In this document: one piece after another, positions 34,701-46,700 of the stretch
Layout of the letters: the number at the start of each line of letters is the position of its first letter
How positions within the stretch are numbered: position 1 is the stretch's first letter
DNA from: Undaria pinnatifida
Taxonomy: Eukaryota; Sar; Phaeophyceae; Laminariales; Alariaceae
Reading direction: 5' to 3'
Assembly (NCBI GenBank): GCA_012845835.1
Contig: JABAKD010000015.1
Span: 8,557,967-8,621,966, forward strand
DNA: 64,000 bases
Translations under genes and position numbers: made by a program
Notes under the pieces: model-generated
What the model saw: the letters and a program-made list of their open reading frames with translations, nothing else
Database searches by the model: none
Told to the model about the DNA's origin: nothing

Positions 34701-37700
34701 CCGTCCATTAACGCCCATTACCACCACCAAACTCACCTGCGTGTAAACCACGACCACACCTGCCCCCTCCCCTCCTCCTTCCCCCCCCCCATCCCCTCCA
34801 ACCCACCCCAAACACGCAAACAAACAAAAAATCAGCAAGAGCTTCTCCTTGCTTCAGCTAAGCTCGTCCAGGAAGGTCGTCCGTTCGATGCCCCACCACT
34901 TACTTCTCCCCCCCCCGTAACCACAAATCTCCCCGCCCCCCTCCCCCAACCCCCCCCCCAAACATGCCAACAATTTAACTTGAACAAACTCACGAAAGCT
35001 ATTCCTTGCTTCAGCTAAGCTCGTCCAGGAAGGTCGTCCGTTCGATGCCCCACCACTTACTTCTCCCCCCCCCGTAACCACAAATCTCCCCGCCCCCCTC
35101 CCCCAACCCCCCCCCCCCCCCAAACATGCCAACAATTTAACTTGAACAAACTCACAAAAGCTTTTCCTTGTTTCGGTTAAGGTCGTCCAGGAATGCCGTC
35201 CACTTGATGCCCATCCCCTCCGCCTTCTTAACCTGCTGCTTACGGTACACGCCAAACAAAGCGTCGTTGAACAGGGGGATGGCGAAGAGGTAATCCAGCA
35301 ACTTGAACTGCCAGGTGTCCAACACGGCGGCCCCGTCAACGTTAGGGATGGTAGTGTCGACTCGGTTGTTCGTGCTGGTCACGCGCTCGTTGCGGGTGAT
35401 GAGGACCATGCTCGGCGCGTCCGCCCCGCCTCGGCCCCGCGGCGCTGGAGACACAACGAAGGACGAGGCAAAAGCACAGAAACAAAAACGAAAAACACAA
35501 TAATCAAGTTCAATAAAAATACGTGGTATTTATAGTATGTAAGCTGGTATGTAAGCTCCGTCCGATCAAATTTTCACACATTTTCATATTTCTAGAATCG
35601 AGATTTTCGGAACGACTGGGGTGCAACGAAATACTGCGATATACCAGGTATACAAATCCTTCGCGAGGGTTTGCACACGTGACCCAAGTATCACACGCAG
35701 CATGCAAAGACGAGTTTAGGTCAAAATCCTTTTACGTTGGTCTGTCTCACTGCTGAAGTCTATGTTTTCATTGTTTCTTCAACATATACTCCGCAGCATA
35801 TATAAAAAGGGCTCGAGAAAAATCTATTTTACAAAACTCTGTGGAGCGAGAAATCAAGCATTGGGGTAAAATCGGTTCTATATAGAAGGCAAGCAAAGCG
35901 CCACGTGAACTCATATGACTCCCTGCCACTGAACGAGTCAGTAACAACGTAATAACCCGTTCCCAAATGCCATCACGATCCAGGGAAGCCCATCGCAAAC
36001 TAACTCCACGCAACATTAGAGGAAAAGGGGTGCCAAAGGTAATAAGAGCACCAGGCGCACTCGTATGATCTCCTGCCGCAGCTACAGGTGAGTGTTAAGC
36101 CCGTCAACCAGCACAAAACTATCCCACACAAATTCCAAGTAGTTCATCACCCAACAGGTCGGCGCAGTGCTTAAGGTGGTAATGTGCCGACCCGTTCAAA
36201 AACGCCGCCACGACTCGGGGGAAACCCAGCACCAATTTAACGGCATACAGAAAGCAAGCGAGAGCATCAGGGGAACTCAACTACTGTAACACCCTGCCGC
36301 TTTTGAGAGTCAATATTAACCTAATAGCTCGCTCGGAACCACCACTACTTTTTTTATTTTTTGTAATCCTCCGACGGATGGGGAAAAATAAAGCTTAAGC
36401 TCACCACACTTCCACGTATTTTCATACATGTCGTGCGTCGATTCAACTCAATTGCATTCGCAATCCAGCGCTAGCTGGCGTATCCTTCGGTTTCCACTAT
36501 AGCGATGGCGTGAGCTGTCCCTATCAGAGGTCCCCGGTATTACTCCGGCAGCGCAAGCTACGATTCGGGCAAAACTTGACTATCAACCACCGGTACGGCG
36601 GCATAGGAGATAAAGAGGTGCCAAACACAAAGAAAAGCAAGAGCTTCAGTCGCAGTAAAACCCCAGCCGCAGCTGTAAGCAAGCACAAGGTTACCCTTCG
36701 GGGGACACTGTGGTTAAATACCGGGGGTACCGCAAGTTTACACAGGTGTTCGTTCCTGGTACCAGGTACTCGTAAGCCACCGGCCAAGTATCTGGGCAAA
36801 AAACACCGACCAGCCCGAATGACCTTATCGCTATTAATAGCGATTGTACGCACGGAATTTCCGAAACGCCACCACGTTTCGGGGAGAACCGACCAAAACG
36901 TTTTGCAGTAAGGGAGTAAAACCGGTGTTACACATGAGCTCAGCGAGACCGCCAGGCGCACTCATGTGAGCCCCCGCCGCCCCTACACGTCGGTATTAAC
37001 CTCATAACCGGTAGAGAAACGCCCGTACCATTCGGGAAAACCAACCGTTTTAAGAGTATACATTTCTGCGATATTGGTGGGAGTAAAAGGGGTGCCGAAC
37101 AGAAGGAAAGCACGAACGTCCGGCGATTTCGAACGGTCCCCCGACACTACCACAAGCCAGTGCTACGAAAAAGGGACCAGGTATAACCTCAGCCGTAGAC
37201 GCGTAGTCAACTAATAAGCTGCGGGTTCATTTAGTGTTAACCGTTGAACTGCACGAATAATCCCACCCAATACCACGTAGTTGTTTCCGAAACATGCGCC
37301 GGTCTCTGCAGGGGCTAAAACGAAACAACCCGGTCAGGGAAACGCAACCAATTTGTGGAAAACACACCAATTTTGCACTACGAGTACGTGTCTTGGTCCC
37401 CGATAGAAAGCGACACGACAAAGGCCGCCACCATATATACCAGGTATGCCAGCAACACGCATGCTATGCACACACACCATAACAGTCCCATTGGAACGGT
37501 CTACACCTCGGACACATGACGATCTAGATCATTAACGAACTCGGACAGATCACGATCTAAAAAATGTATTACCTCGGACAGATCACGATCTAAATCATCC
37601 GAAGCAGATCCCATAGCTGCCGCTATGAGACGTAATGCTGGATCTCTTCACTATAAAAAATAAAAATACACTCCAGCTGTGAGATCGAAGATGTCGTCAA

Positions 37701-40700
37701 AACTTATCTGTACGATCTAGATAATTAACGAACTCGGACAGTATCACGATCTCAACAATTTATTACCTCGGAGAGATCACGATCTAAATCATCTGAAGCA
37801 GATCCCATAGCTGCCGTTATGAGACGTTATGCTGGATCTCTTTACAGATAAAAAAAATAAAAATACACTCCAGCTGTGAGATCGAAAATTTCGTCAAAAC
37901 TCATCTGTGCAAACTGCGTGTGATACTCCTCCGATCGCGAGCATTACTGATCTCTTTACTACCTAGGACAGATCACGATCTAAATCCGCAGCAGATCCTA
38001 TAGCTGCCGATATTAGACGCAATGTCTGCATCTCTATCTACAGAGCACATATCCAACCCAGGAAACATGTGCTACGTCGTAAAGATCGTACGGGTCCCAC
38101 CGGGACCATAAGCTACACCACAGATCTTCCCTTACATATCTAGATCGGCAAGTAGGGATCGGTCATCTATCTGTCCGATCTGTCCATCTGTCCGATCTCT
38201 GTCCATAGACGGATGCATCGCTTGGCGTTCACACTCTCCTCGTTGCCGAAAAATCGGACAGCAAAATATCCCATGCAGTTAACGCCTTTACAGCTGGAAA
38301 CCCGTTTTGGGGTCAAAATTACTTGGAATTAGTATAGGGAGGGGTTTTGAGGGCTCTAAAGGGGTTAAGAGGGGAGCACGCGGATCGGAACCCCAGAGGT
38401 CACACTTCTAGGACGCAAATGTTTGTCTGCGGGCAACTGCTGGTTTGGGATGCTGCGCGAATACTCGTCTCCAGGCAACTACTGTTTTGGGAGGCTGCAC
38501 AAATATTTGTCTGCAGCAACTCCTGTTTTGAGATGCTGCGCAACTAATTGTTTGCAGACAACTGCCCACCCTGGACACCTAAACGCAACTATTAGTTGTA
38601 TTTGTACAGGGTGTGCGGTATTAACACACATGGTTTCTGATCGCCATGCATGCACGACACACGCCTCTTCTCTCCGTTTTGTCTCTCAACTGAACCAACG
38701 TACAGGAGGGCGAGCAAGTCGCAACTGAGATCAACGACTTCGTGCCTCCAGACACCCACGAGATTGTGCCCAAGCCTAACAGAGCGGATTCGCAGCTCTA
38801 CAACTTCGGAGTCAAGTTGAAACTCACGTCTACCGAAACCTCCACTTCTCGGTAGACTTGTGTTTCAACTTGATTCCGAAGTTGTAGAGCTGCGAGGTCG
38901 CTGGTTAGGCTTGGGCACAATCTTGTGAGTGTCTGGAGGCACGCAGACCTTGATCTCAGTTGCGACTTGCTCACCCTCCTCTACGTTTGTTCAGTCAGAG
39001 ACAAAACGGAGAGAAAAACCATGTGTCGTGCATGCATAGCGATCAGAAACCATTTGTGTTAATATCACTCCTAGACGGCCAGCATCGAAAATAGAGCGGA
39101 GCGTTGGGATTTTCTTATGAATCGAGAAAATGACATATTTTTCCAACGGCACGTTTTCGCTTGGTTTTGGTGTAGTCCCCGCCCCCCTGTCGGGGCTTTT
39201 CAAAAAAGGAGCTCGGCGTTCGTTTTTTTTTTTTTTTGTCGTGCTCCCCTGGGGTTATCTTATCTCGCGTATTTTTACGAAACGACTTTCTTTCAACTAT
39301 GAAAGGTCTCGGCCACGACAAGCTGACCAGGCCAATGGACGGGGATTGATGTATCTAGGGAGAAGTGTCAAAAACGCAACACAAGAAGATACACGACAAG
39401 CGCTCAGTGCGGCACTTTTACTTTCCAGCTTCTGGACATGCCGTGGTCACAGGTGTCGTCCCTTCCCCCCGGTTCATGCCTTCAATGTGTATCGCGCATA
39501 GGGTTCAGCAATCCCACTGCTTGTCGACTTTTTCATCGAATGACGCTAGCTCACGCTCTCGCGCTTTCCGCATGTTAATTTGTGCACGAGAAAAAGTCCC
39601 AACGAATTCATACGAGTATGCACTCGGCGGGGCTCGAACTCACGAAACTGACCTAGACCAGGCTCGAGGATAACCTGATACGCCACCGGGGCGACCGGAT
39701 TACATCATACCAGTACTTGTACTCTACTGATGCACGCTATTATTTTATTACTACAACATTCATATGACCGCAAGTGCCGCTTTTTAGGTCGCTCTGCCTG
39801 AGTAACCCAGGACCGCTTGATACAACTACACCGTAAAAAATACACGCCGCGGACAGATCAGGATCTAAATCATCTACAGCACATCCCACACAAATACCGT
39901 TATGAGATAATTGTGTTGGATCTGTATCTACAGGGTACAGATCCAACCCAGGAAACATGCGCCATGCCATACAGATCTTACGGCCCCCACCGGGTAACAC
40001 GAGCTAGACCATGCAGATATTTCATACACATCTTCCATGATAGACCGAGACCATCAAGTAGGGGTCGGTGATTTGCCCGGGGTGTGACATATTAATAGCG
40101 TAGTAGGGGGAAAAGGCGCAGCTAGAGCGACCGTAAAACGACGCATTCCTTTGAGCAACGCAGTACCGATATGGGGACAAAATACTTCGAGTTAGACTGG
40201 GATGATTTTTAGGGATTGGAAATGGGTTTAAGCCGCTATAAAAACTCGCAGTAGCAGATATACTAGTAATAGGTCGACATGTTTGGGGGCCAAGAATACG
40301 AACTGTGTTCGAGTAAAACGGGTGCCAAGTAAAAGGCCGGCAATAAAGCGAGCGAATCGCTCGGGGGAGCGGGTGAGCATGACCCTGCCCCTTGCCTTGC
40401 CCGCCGTCCACGAAGTACTAAAAGAAAGGCGAATAAAAACCCCGACTCTGCCGGCCTAGGGCGGGTGATCACAACCTTGTCCCTTGCCTTGCCCGCCGTC
40501 CATAGCGTGTTGCAAGAAAATCAAACCAAATCCGCCTCTGCCGGTCACGGGTCAAGATCAGGGCTGGGTGGGGATGTGTCCATATTCAGACAGCGTTGAT
40601 AAAACTGGTCATTGGAGGGGGTTTGAGGTCCTGCAGGGTGTGTTTGCAGCACGGTGTTTCTGCAAACATAGCCATCCCAATGAGAAGGCGAGACAAAGGA

Positions 40701-43700
40701 ATGTGGAGGCGTTCTCGCAGGGAGGGATGTGTCTTCTACAGATACCATAATCGTAGGATCGGGATCGGGAACGGTCCGAGGCATCCTCCGCCAAAAGTGA
40801 ACCCTTAGCTCTTGGAACGATGAACGGGTAGCAGAAAAACTACAAGACACAACTCAGAAGATCGAGAATTTCGTTGAAACTCATCTTTGCACACCGCGTG
40901 TGACACTTTGATCGCGTGTGCTACGGGGTTCATAGCCGGGAGGTTACAGGTCAGTGGCGCCGTTACTTTCCTGTGGACAAAAAACCTCATGGAGGGGTGT
41001 GTACAGGGTTCGATAATTGAACTAGTTTGGTCCTTTGTGTTCTGCTGGTCAGCCGTATCTGTGTCATTGATTAACTGCACATGGCCGATTTAGACCAATT
41101 CGGCGTCGAAAAGGCCAAACAAGCTTGCGCCAACTTGTGGAGCTCGTATCGTCGCATATCCATCCAGAGATGATCGCGAGTGGCTGTGCTACTGTGCCAC
41201 GGTGTCCGTGCTGCCGTGAGTTGAATGCGGCGGGATTCCGGTATTTTCTTTTCTACAAATCTCCGAACGCACACGGCATACTGCAGGTATGACGCCGTCT
41301 TGCCGCATTTCCACTCCACTATAAATGAGGCTGACATGAGGCTTTTGCTAACAACTCGAGGGTGAGAGGTGAAGAAAGTCCGAGCTCAAAGCGCGTGGCT
41401 GTGTTAAGCCTTTCGCTAAAAGGCCTCGGGGTGGGTCATGAGGAAGGTCTGAGTTCGAAACGAGAGAAAATGTTGAGCATTCGGCTAAAACGTTTCGTCA
41501 TAGCGGGGTGCGTACGTACACGTTTCCAACTCTTGAATAAATTTGTCTTGTGTATCTGTCTGCGTAAGTCGTCACCTACGTCAATGACTACGAGACTCAA
41601 AACAACGCCGAACTCGATCAACCCGAGGTTAAAAGGCTTGCAGACGCGAACAAGCTTGTGCTAGCTCAAGGGTCCTGCATCGTTGGAAGCTGCCTAGAGT
41701 TGGCAGTCCGGGTTTGAAGCTCCTGTCTTTTGGTCCTTGTTGACATCTTCAAGAAAGGCTGTGAGTGATTTTTTTTTTTCGTCTCGCCTTCTATACAATA
41801 ACCTACTGCTGTCAGTATAGTGATGACTTCAAACGCATACGGCTGCAATCACGAAGCCTGGACACCTTACCAATCTACAACACTGCTGCAGTTGAAGTAC
41901 GGCTACCTTGCGGTGCACTACACATCTGTGAGGCAATAATAGTTGTAAGGGGAGTCGCCGACCTATATCCTTAATTAGGACACACAACTCGTAATACGCG
42001 CGATCGGAGTATCACACACAGCTTGCAAAGATGAGTTTCGACGAAATCTTCGATCTCACAGCTGCAGTGTATTTTCATTTTTTATAATAATACAACGTTG
42101 CATGTTTCGATGGAAGCGACGCCAGCAAAACAGCAAAAAATGAAAGCATTGCCCCTGGTGTGTGTTGTCGTAGTGTACCATAAAAACCTGCTCAATATGC
42201 ACGTTTGGCGTTCTTGTGCATTTAAGGTCGATCATGTGGACAACACAAGAAGGCGTGTGCCTGCTGCTGTTTTTTCATACAAACATACCCTTCAAAATGC
42301 CCATGCCAATGAAATTCCCCACCTAAAGTATAAATACCAACACTTACCATTATAGTGGACAAAAAATAGGACATCTCCCAATAAAAAATCACCCATGTAG
42401 TATATTACGAGTACCAACAACGCAGCTTGCAAAGATGAGTATTGACCTGAAATTCGTCGAACTCACGGCTGACGTCCTTGAAAATTAGTTATAAAATGTT
42501 GCATTTGATTTCGTTCATACAAATCATACACTTGATATCGTTCATACAAATCATACCCTTGGTTCACTTCATACAAATCATACACTTGGTTCTCTTCGTG
42601 CAAATCGTAAACTTGATTTCGTTTAAACAAATCATACACTTGATTTCGTTCATACAAAACATACATTTGATTTTCTTAATACTTTCTATAGAACGAAGTA
42701 CCAACAGACTGGCGTTGATTCATCCTTACATGCGTTTTTTATGTCTGTGGGTCCCATCGCGTGCTTCCCTGGCGAAGACAAGGCCACAGACTGCGCGTCA
42801 AAAAATACGTCCTCCGCCGTTAAAAATCAATACTTGCAGTACATTTTGGGGTACCGTAATCAGTACTTACGGAATAAAATTATCAGAGAAACAAATACCG
42901 GCCGAAATCAGCTGAACAAACACCAATACCAGGTACATAACCGCGTTTCCATCTCTCTTTCTCCACGCTTTTCGATCTATTTCTCAACTCCGTTCCACGG
43001 ACAGAATGTCACACAAACCTGCGCCCGCAAGGGTCGAGGGGGATTCGCGCGAGCAGCAGCAGCAGCAGCAAAAGCAGTAGCAAAAGCAACCGCAGGAAAA
43101 GCGGCAGCTGCTAAAAACACCAATACCAAAAGAAGCAGCACCAAAAACGGTTTCAGCAGCAGTGGCAGCAGCAGCAGCACCAGACGCAGCTGTAGTAGCT
43201 GGCTGCCTTTCTAACTGAACAGAAAAGCCTACCGCTGCTGTACGTTCCTTTCTTACTGAACAAATCAGAAAAATCTACCGCTGCTGTACCGTCTCATGCC
43301 TTCCTTGTCGAGTGTCTCACAAGCAACATCCGCATTTGATAAATAACAGGGTCCTCAGTCGAATTCCTGTGTCGGGGGCAATCGGTTGACATCACGCTTA
43401 CCCCTTGACAGGCATGCATCGAGGTACTCGTAACAATAAACTAGCACCTATTGTAGCTTGTTACCCTGTAAAGTCTAAAGAGGCCTTGACGGACAAAAAC
43501 TAGATCGTCTACCGCCGTCTCTGGCCGAGGGCGGGACAGGGGTGCGTGCCCTCGTGGGTGGAGACAGAAAACGCTAGCAGACAGCGATTTCACCGCGGGC
43601 TCACAAAAATTAGTGCCATATGGCCAGGAGAGGTCTTGCGCAGAACAAGACCCTCTGCAACCAATACTAAAGCATCTTTGGTGGAGAGTGGAGGGGGGCG

Positions 43701-46700
43701 GCACCGCAAAACGCTTTTGGCGAACCTAAAAGCACTTCAAATACTCTTTGTGGCGGAACGGCAAGGTGGATAACTCGGCCCCACTCGTACATACCAGGTA
43801 CCGGAATATCATCGCTGGGCTACAGCAGCAGTACAGCAGCAGCATTAGGCGACCGTGTGAAGGTCCGGCTCAAACCCTTTAGAGCCCGAATAATCACACT
43901 CCCGATACACACTACAAGCAATTTTGTCCCCCAAAAGGGCTTCCAACAGGGAAGGCGTTCATCCAACAGGGAAGGCGTTCATAGGCAGGAAGTCGATAAC
44001 AACACCTCGCTGTACATGACCTCCCGAACTACTGTCTGACCGGTCGAGGTTGGCCTCTCAACCGCCCGGGTTCTTTCAATACGTCATTTCGGCGGGGGGA
44101 AACACCGTCACACGCGGCGGAGCCGCTCGTCAGCCCCTGCCGACCCCGAGCGCCCCAAATGGTTGGGGTTAGGGTTGGGGATGGGGTTGGGTTGGGTCTG
44201 TGCCGACGTGTAGGATGAAAAATAGCCAACGGTGTGGCTCGAGTTTGTGTACAACGTGGTTGTACATCGGGGCACCCGTCGAAGAGGTTCGCCCTAGAAG
44301 CGCACAGGTCAGGCCTGTGTATTGCTTAGAAAATGACGAAATATGCCTACGCTTGTTTTCATGAACACCTAGCCCACGGTCGTGCTGACGAAATATGCCT
44401 GTGTTTGTTTTTATGAACACCTAGCCCACGGTCGTGCGACCCGACACTCGACCTACATTCAGGATGGGATCGCAAAAAACTAACTGGAGGCCGTCGGTCG
44501 AGGCTGGTCTTTCAGCGGCCACATTTTCTTTTTAAACACGCCGCCAAAACATGTTGCGGAGCGGTGCGGCTAACCCTGCCGACCTCGAACCCCCCAATAG
44601 GTTTGAGGTTAGCGTAAGGTCGGGTTAGTCTGGGCCAACGTGCAAGGTTGAACTTGACCAAACGAGCGACCGGCAAGACCCGTGCTGCACGTTAATCCAT
44701 GCATTTACGGGAGCCGGGCCGTGCGGAAAGGGGCATGGCGGCACGTCTCACGCCACATGCCGCACGGCGCAGTTGCCCGTAAATGCAGAATGGGCGTGCA
44801 GCTGAAGTCCTGCCGATCGTTTTTTGGGGTCAATTTCAAAGCCGTCTGTGGGCAGGCTGCCCCCCCCCCGCCCTACCCCCGGCGCCAAATGCAGGATGAA
44901 AACGCCGCAAACATCGTGCCGGTCGTTTTTGGGTCAAATTAAATCTCGCAAGCCCGCCTAGACCAACTTCACCCGAGACCTAACCTCTATTAATAGCCCT
45001 CATCTTAACCCCAACCCTTTTGGAGGGGCCGAGGTCGGCCGAAGACGCCACGCCGGGGCGCGACGAGTCGTGGAGGCGTGTTTAAAAAAAAACGGTGTCA
45101 TGCATGATTTGATTCCCCATACCGGACCCGTCCGTCCAGTAGAGAGGCAAAACACTCGTTCAAAAAGAAAGCAGAATTGCCTCAGGGTCTCATGAGCGCG
45201 AGTCTATCCTACGTTGGGCAAGTCAGCATGATAGCATCAGATCTATTGTTGTAGAGTAGATACTGCTTGTAGTAGATACAGAGCTTATGGTGGGGGGGGG
45301 GGGTTGGCGCGGCGCGGCGGCGAGCCACAGCAACGCAGCTAAATAGGCCAAGAGATGCAGTATCGCTTGGTACCGGAAAGGGTCAATCGCAGAGGACCGT
45401 GGGGTGCTCGCGGCGGTACGTAGAGCAGTGGGGACTGGGGATAAACATGCACGACATTGCATTGTCCGGGCAGCGCTGGGTTGCATGCCTGTTGCACGGC
45501 GGTAGCTATAGTAGGTACGTATGGAAGCGGTTGTTGATGGGACACGCGCGATTAAAAGCTCGAGCTTCGAAGTTCACATAATTACTGCTGTGGGCTGTGA
45601 GATCACTACTTCTGTAGTAGTCGCGCTGTCGCTGCGCTTGGCACAAGGCAGGCACCACACTGCTGCTGTACCGTTTCGCATGTGCCTGGTATACATGCTG
45701 CTGAACCCGGCACCTGGTATCCGGTACGCAGGAAGGGCAACACACCCGCGCCATGGACGCAAGGAGCATTTTGATCAACAAAATTACGAGTTGTCATTTT
45801 CATTTTGAAATTGGGCACATACTTCGCTCTACGTTAAAAAAGCATATAACAACAAGAGTAATTGGTGAAAAACGTCTACAGGAGGTGTATAAGGTAGGGT
45901 GGTTTGGGCACTTACATCGAGGCTGTGCGAGGTAGACAGCCTTCATGTACTCGTTTGCCTACAGGTACACCCCCATGAAAAATTGGGTTGAGGCATGAGC
46001 AGAGGAGGAGGGTAGCGAGCGGGGGGTGGGACAGATCGACCACCAACTAGTCACGGGTGTGCCGAGTACGATTGACGTCGGAGAAACGGCGTGTGCCTTT
46101 CTTGACCACAACATTTCAAAACTTCCCAAAACGAATCATCAAAATAGCAAATGGCCAGGCGGCGGAATCAACATTGCCTACAGCAAACGTACGTGTGTTG
46201 TGTGTTGTGCTCGTCCTGGTACGTATGCGTAAGAGCAGTGCACAGCAGTACAGCAGCAGGAGTGCGATAGTATCATAACGAAATACGAGCCCGCATGTTT
46301 CTGCCTTCGAGCGAGAATCTAATTCTGACACCACGCACTGGACGCCCGACGCAGAGAACCTTTCTCACTCTCTCTCTTGAGCAAAGCCGTGTGCATGCTG
46401 CTATGGGTGGTTTTCGTGTCTACCAAGCTCATGATGACTGCGAGCTATGGACTAGATTACATGGAGGAAAAAAGACGAGTACATTCAGAAAGAGTACAGT
46501 GGAATGTACAATAAAAATAGCAGAAATAGAGGGTGCCTTCTCACAGTAAGACCAGTATCAGCCCGCCAGACCCATAGAGGGGACACTCAAACTTACCCAT
46601 CATGCTCCTCGTGCATGATGAACCTCACCTGGTCGAGACGTGGAGGACGACGAGGTAGGCACAGGTCTCACCCACCGGTTTCCCTGCAGCCCTGGGCTCA

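Larger units (their letters stand above)
35445..46628 (-). other. Methyltransferase intron 1 (11.2 kb)
   Basis: Inferred from joining exons 1 and 2. Contains a degenerate repeat array (35880-37150), an inverted-repeat arm (36352-36560), gatc-rich repeats (37500-38190 and 39840-40080), the foldback at 38615-39072, family A 5' fragments, a minisatellite (42507-42690), CAG-rich sequence (43050-43205) and GC-rich repeats (44050-45090). From 45100 to 46628 I see only short low-complexity words. No other gene is supported inside it. Confidence 0.5.

Noticed and set aside
42478-42915. 145-codon Ile/Leu/His-rich frame
   Set aside because: Translation of a 27-bp minisatellite; no function suggested.
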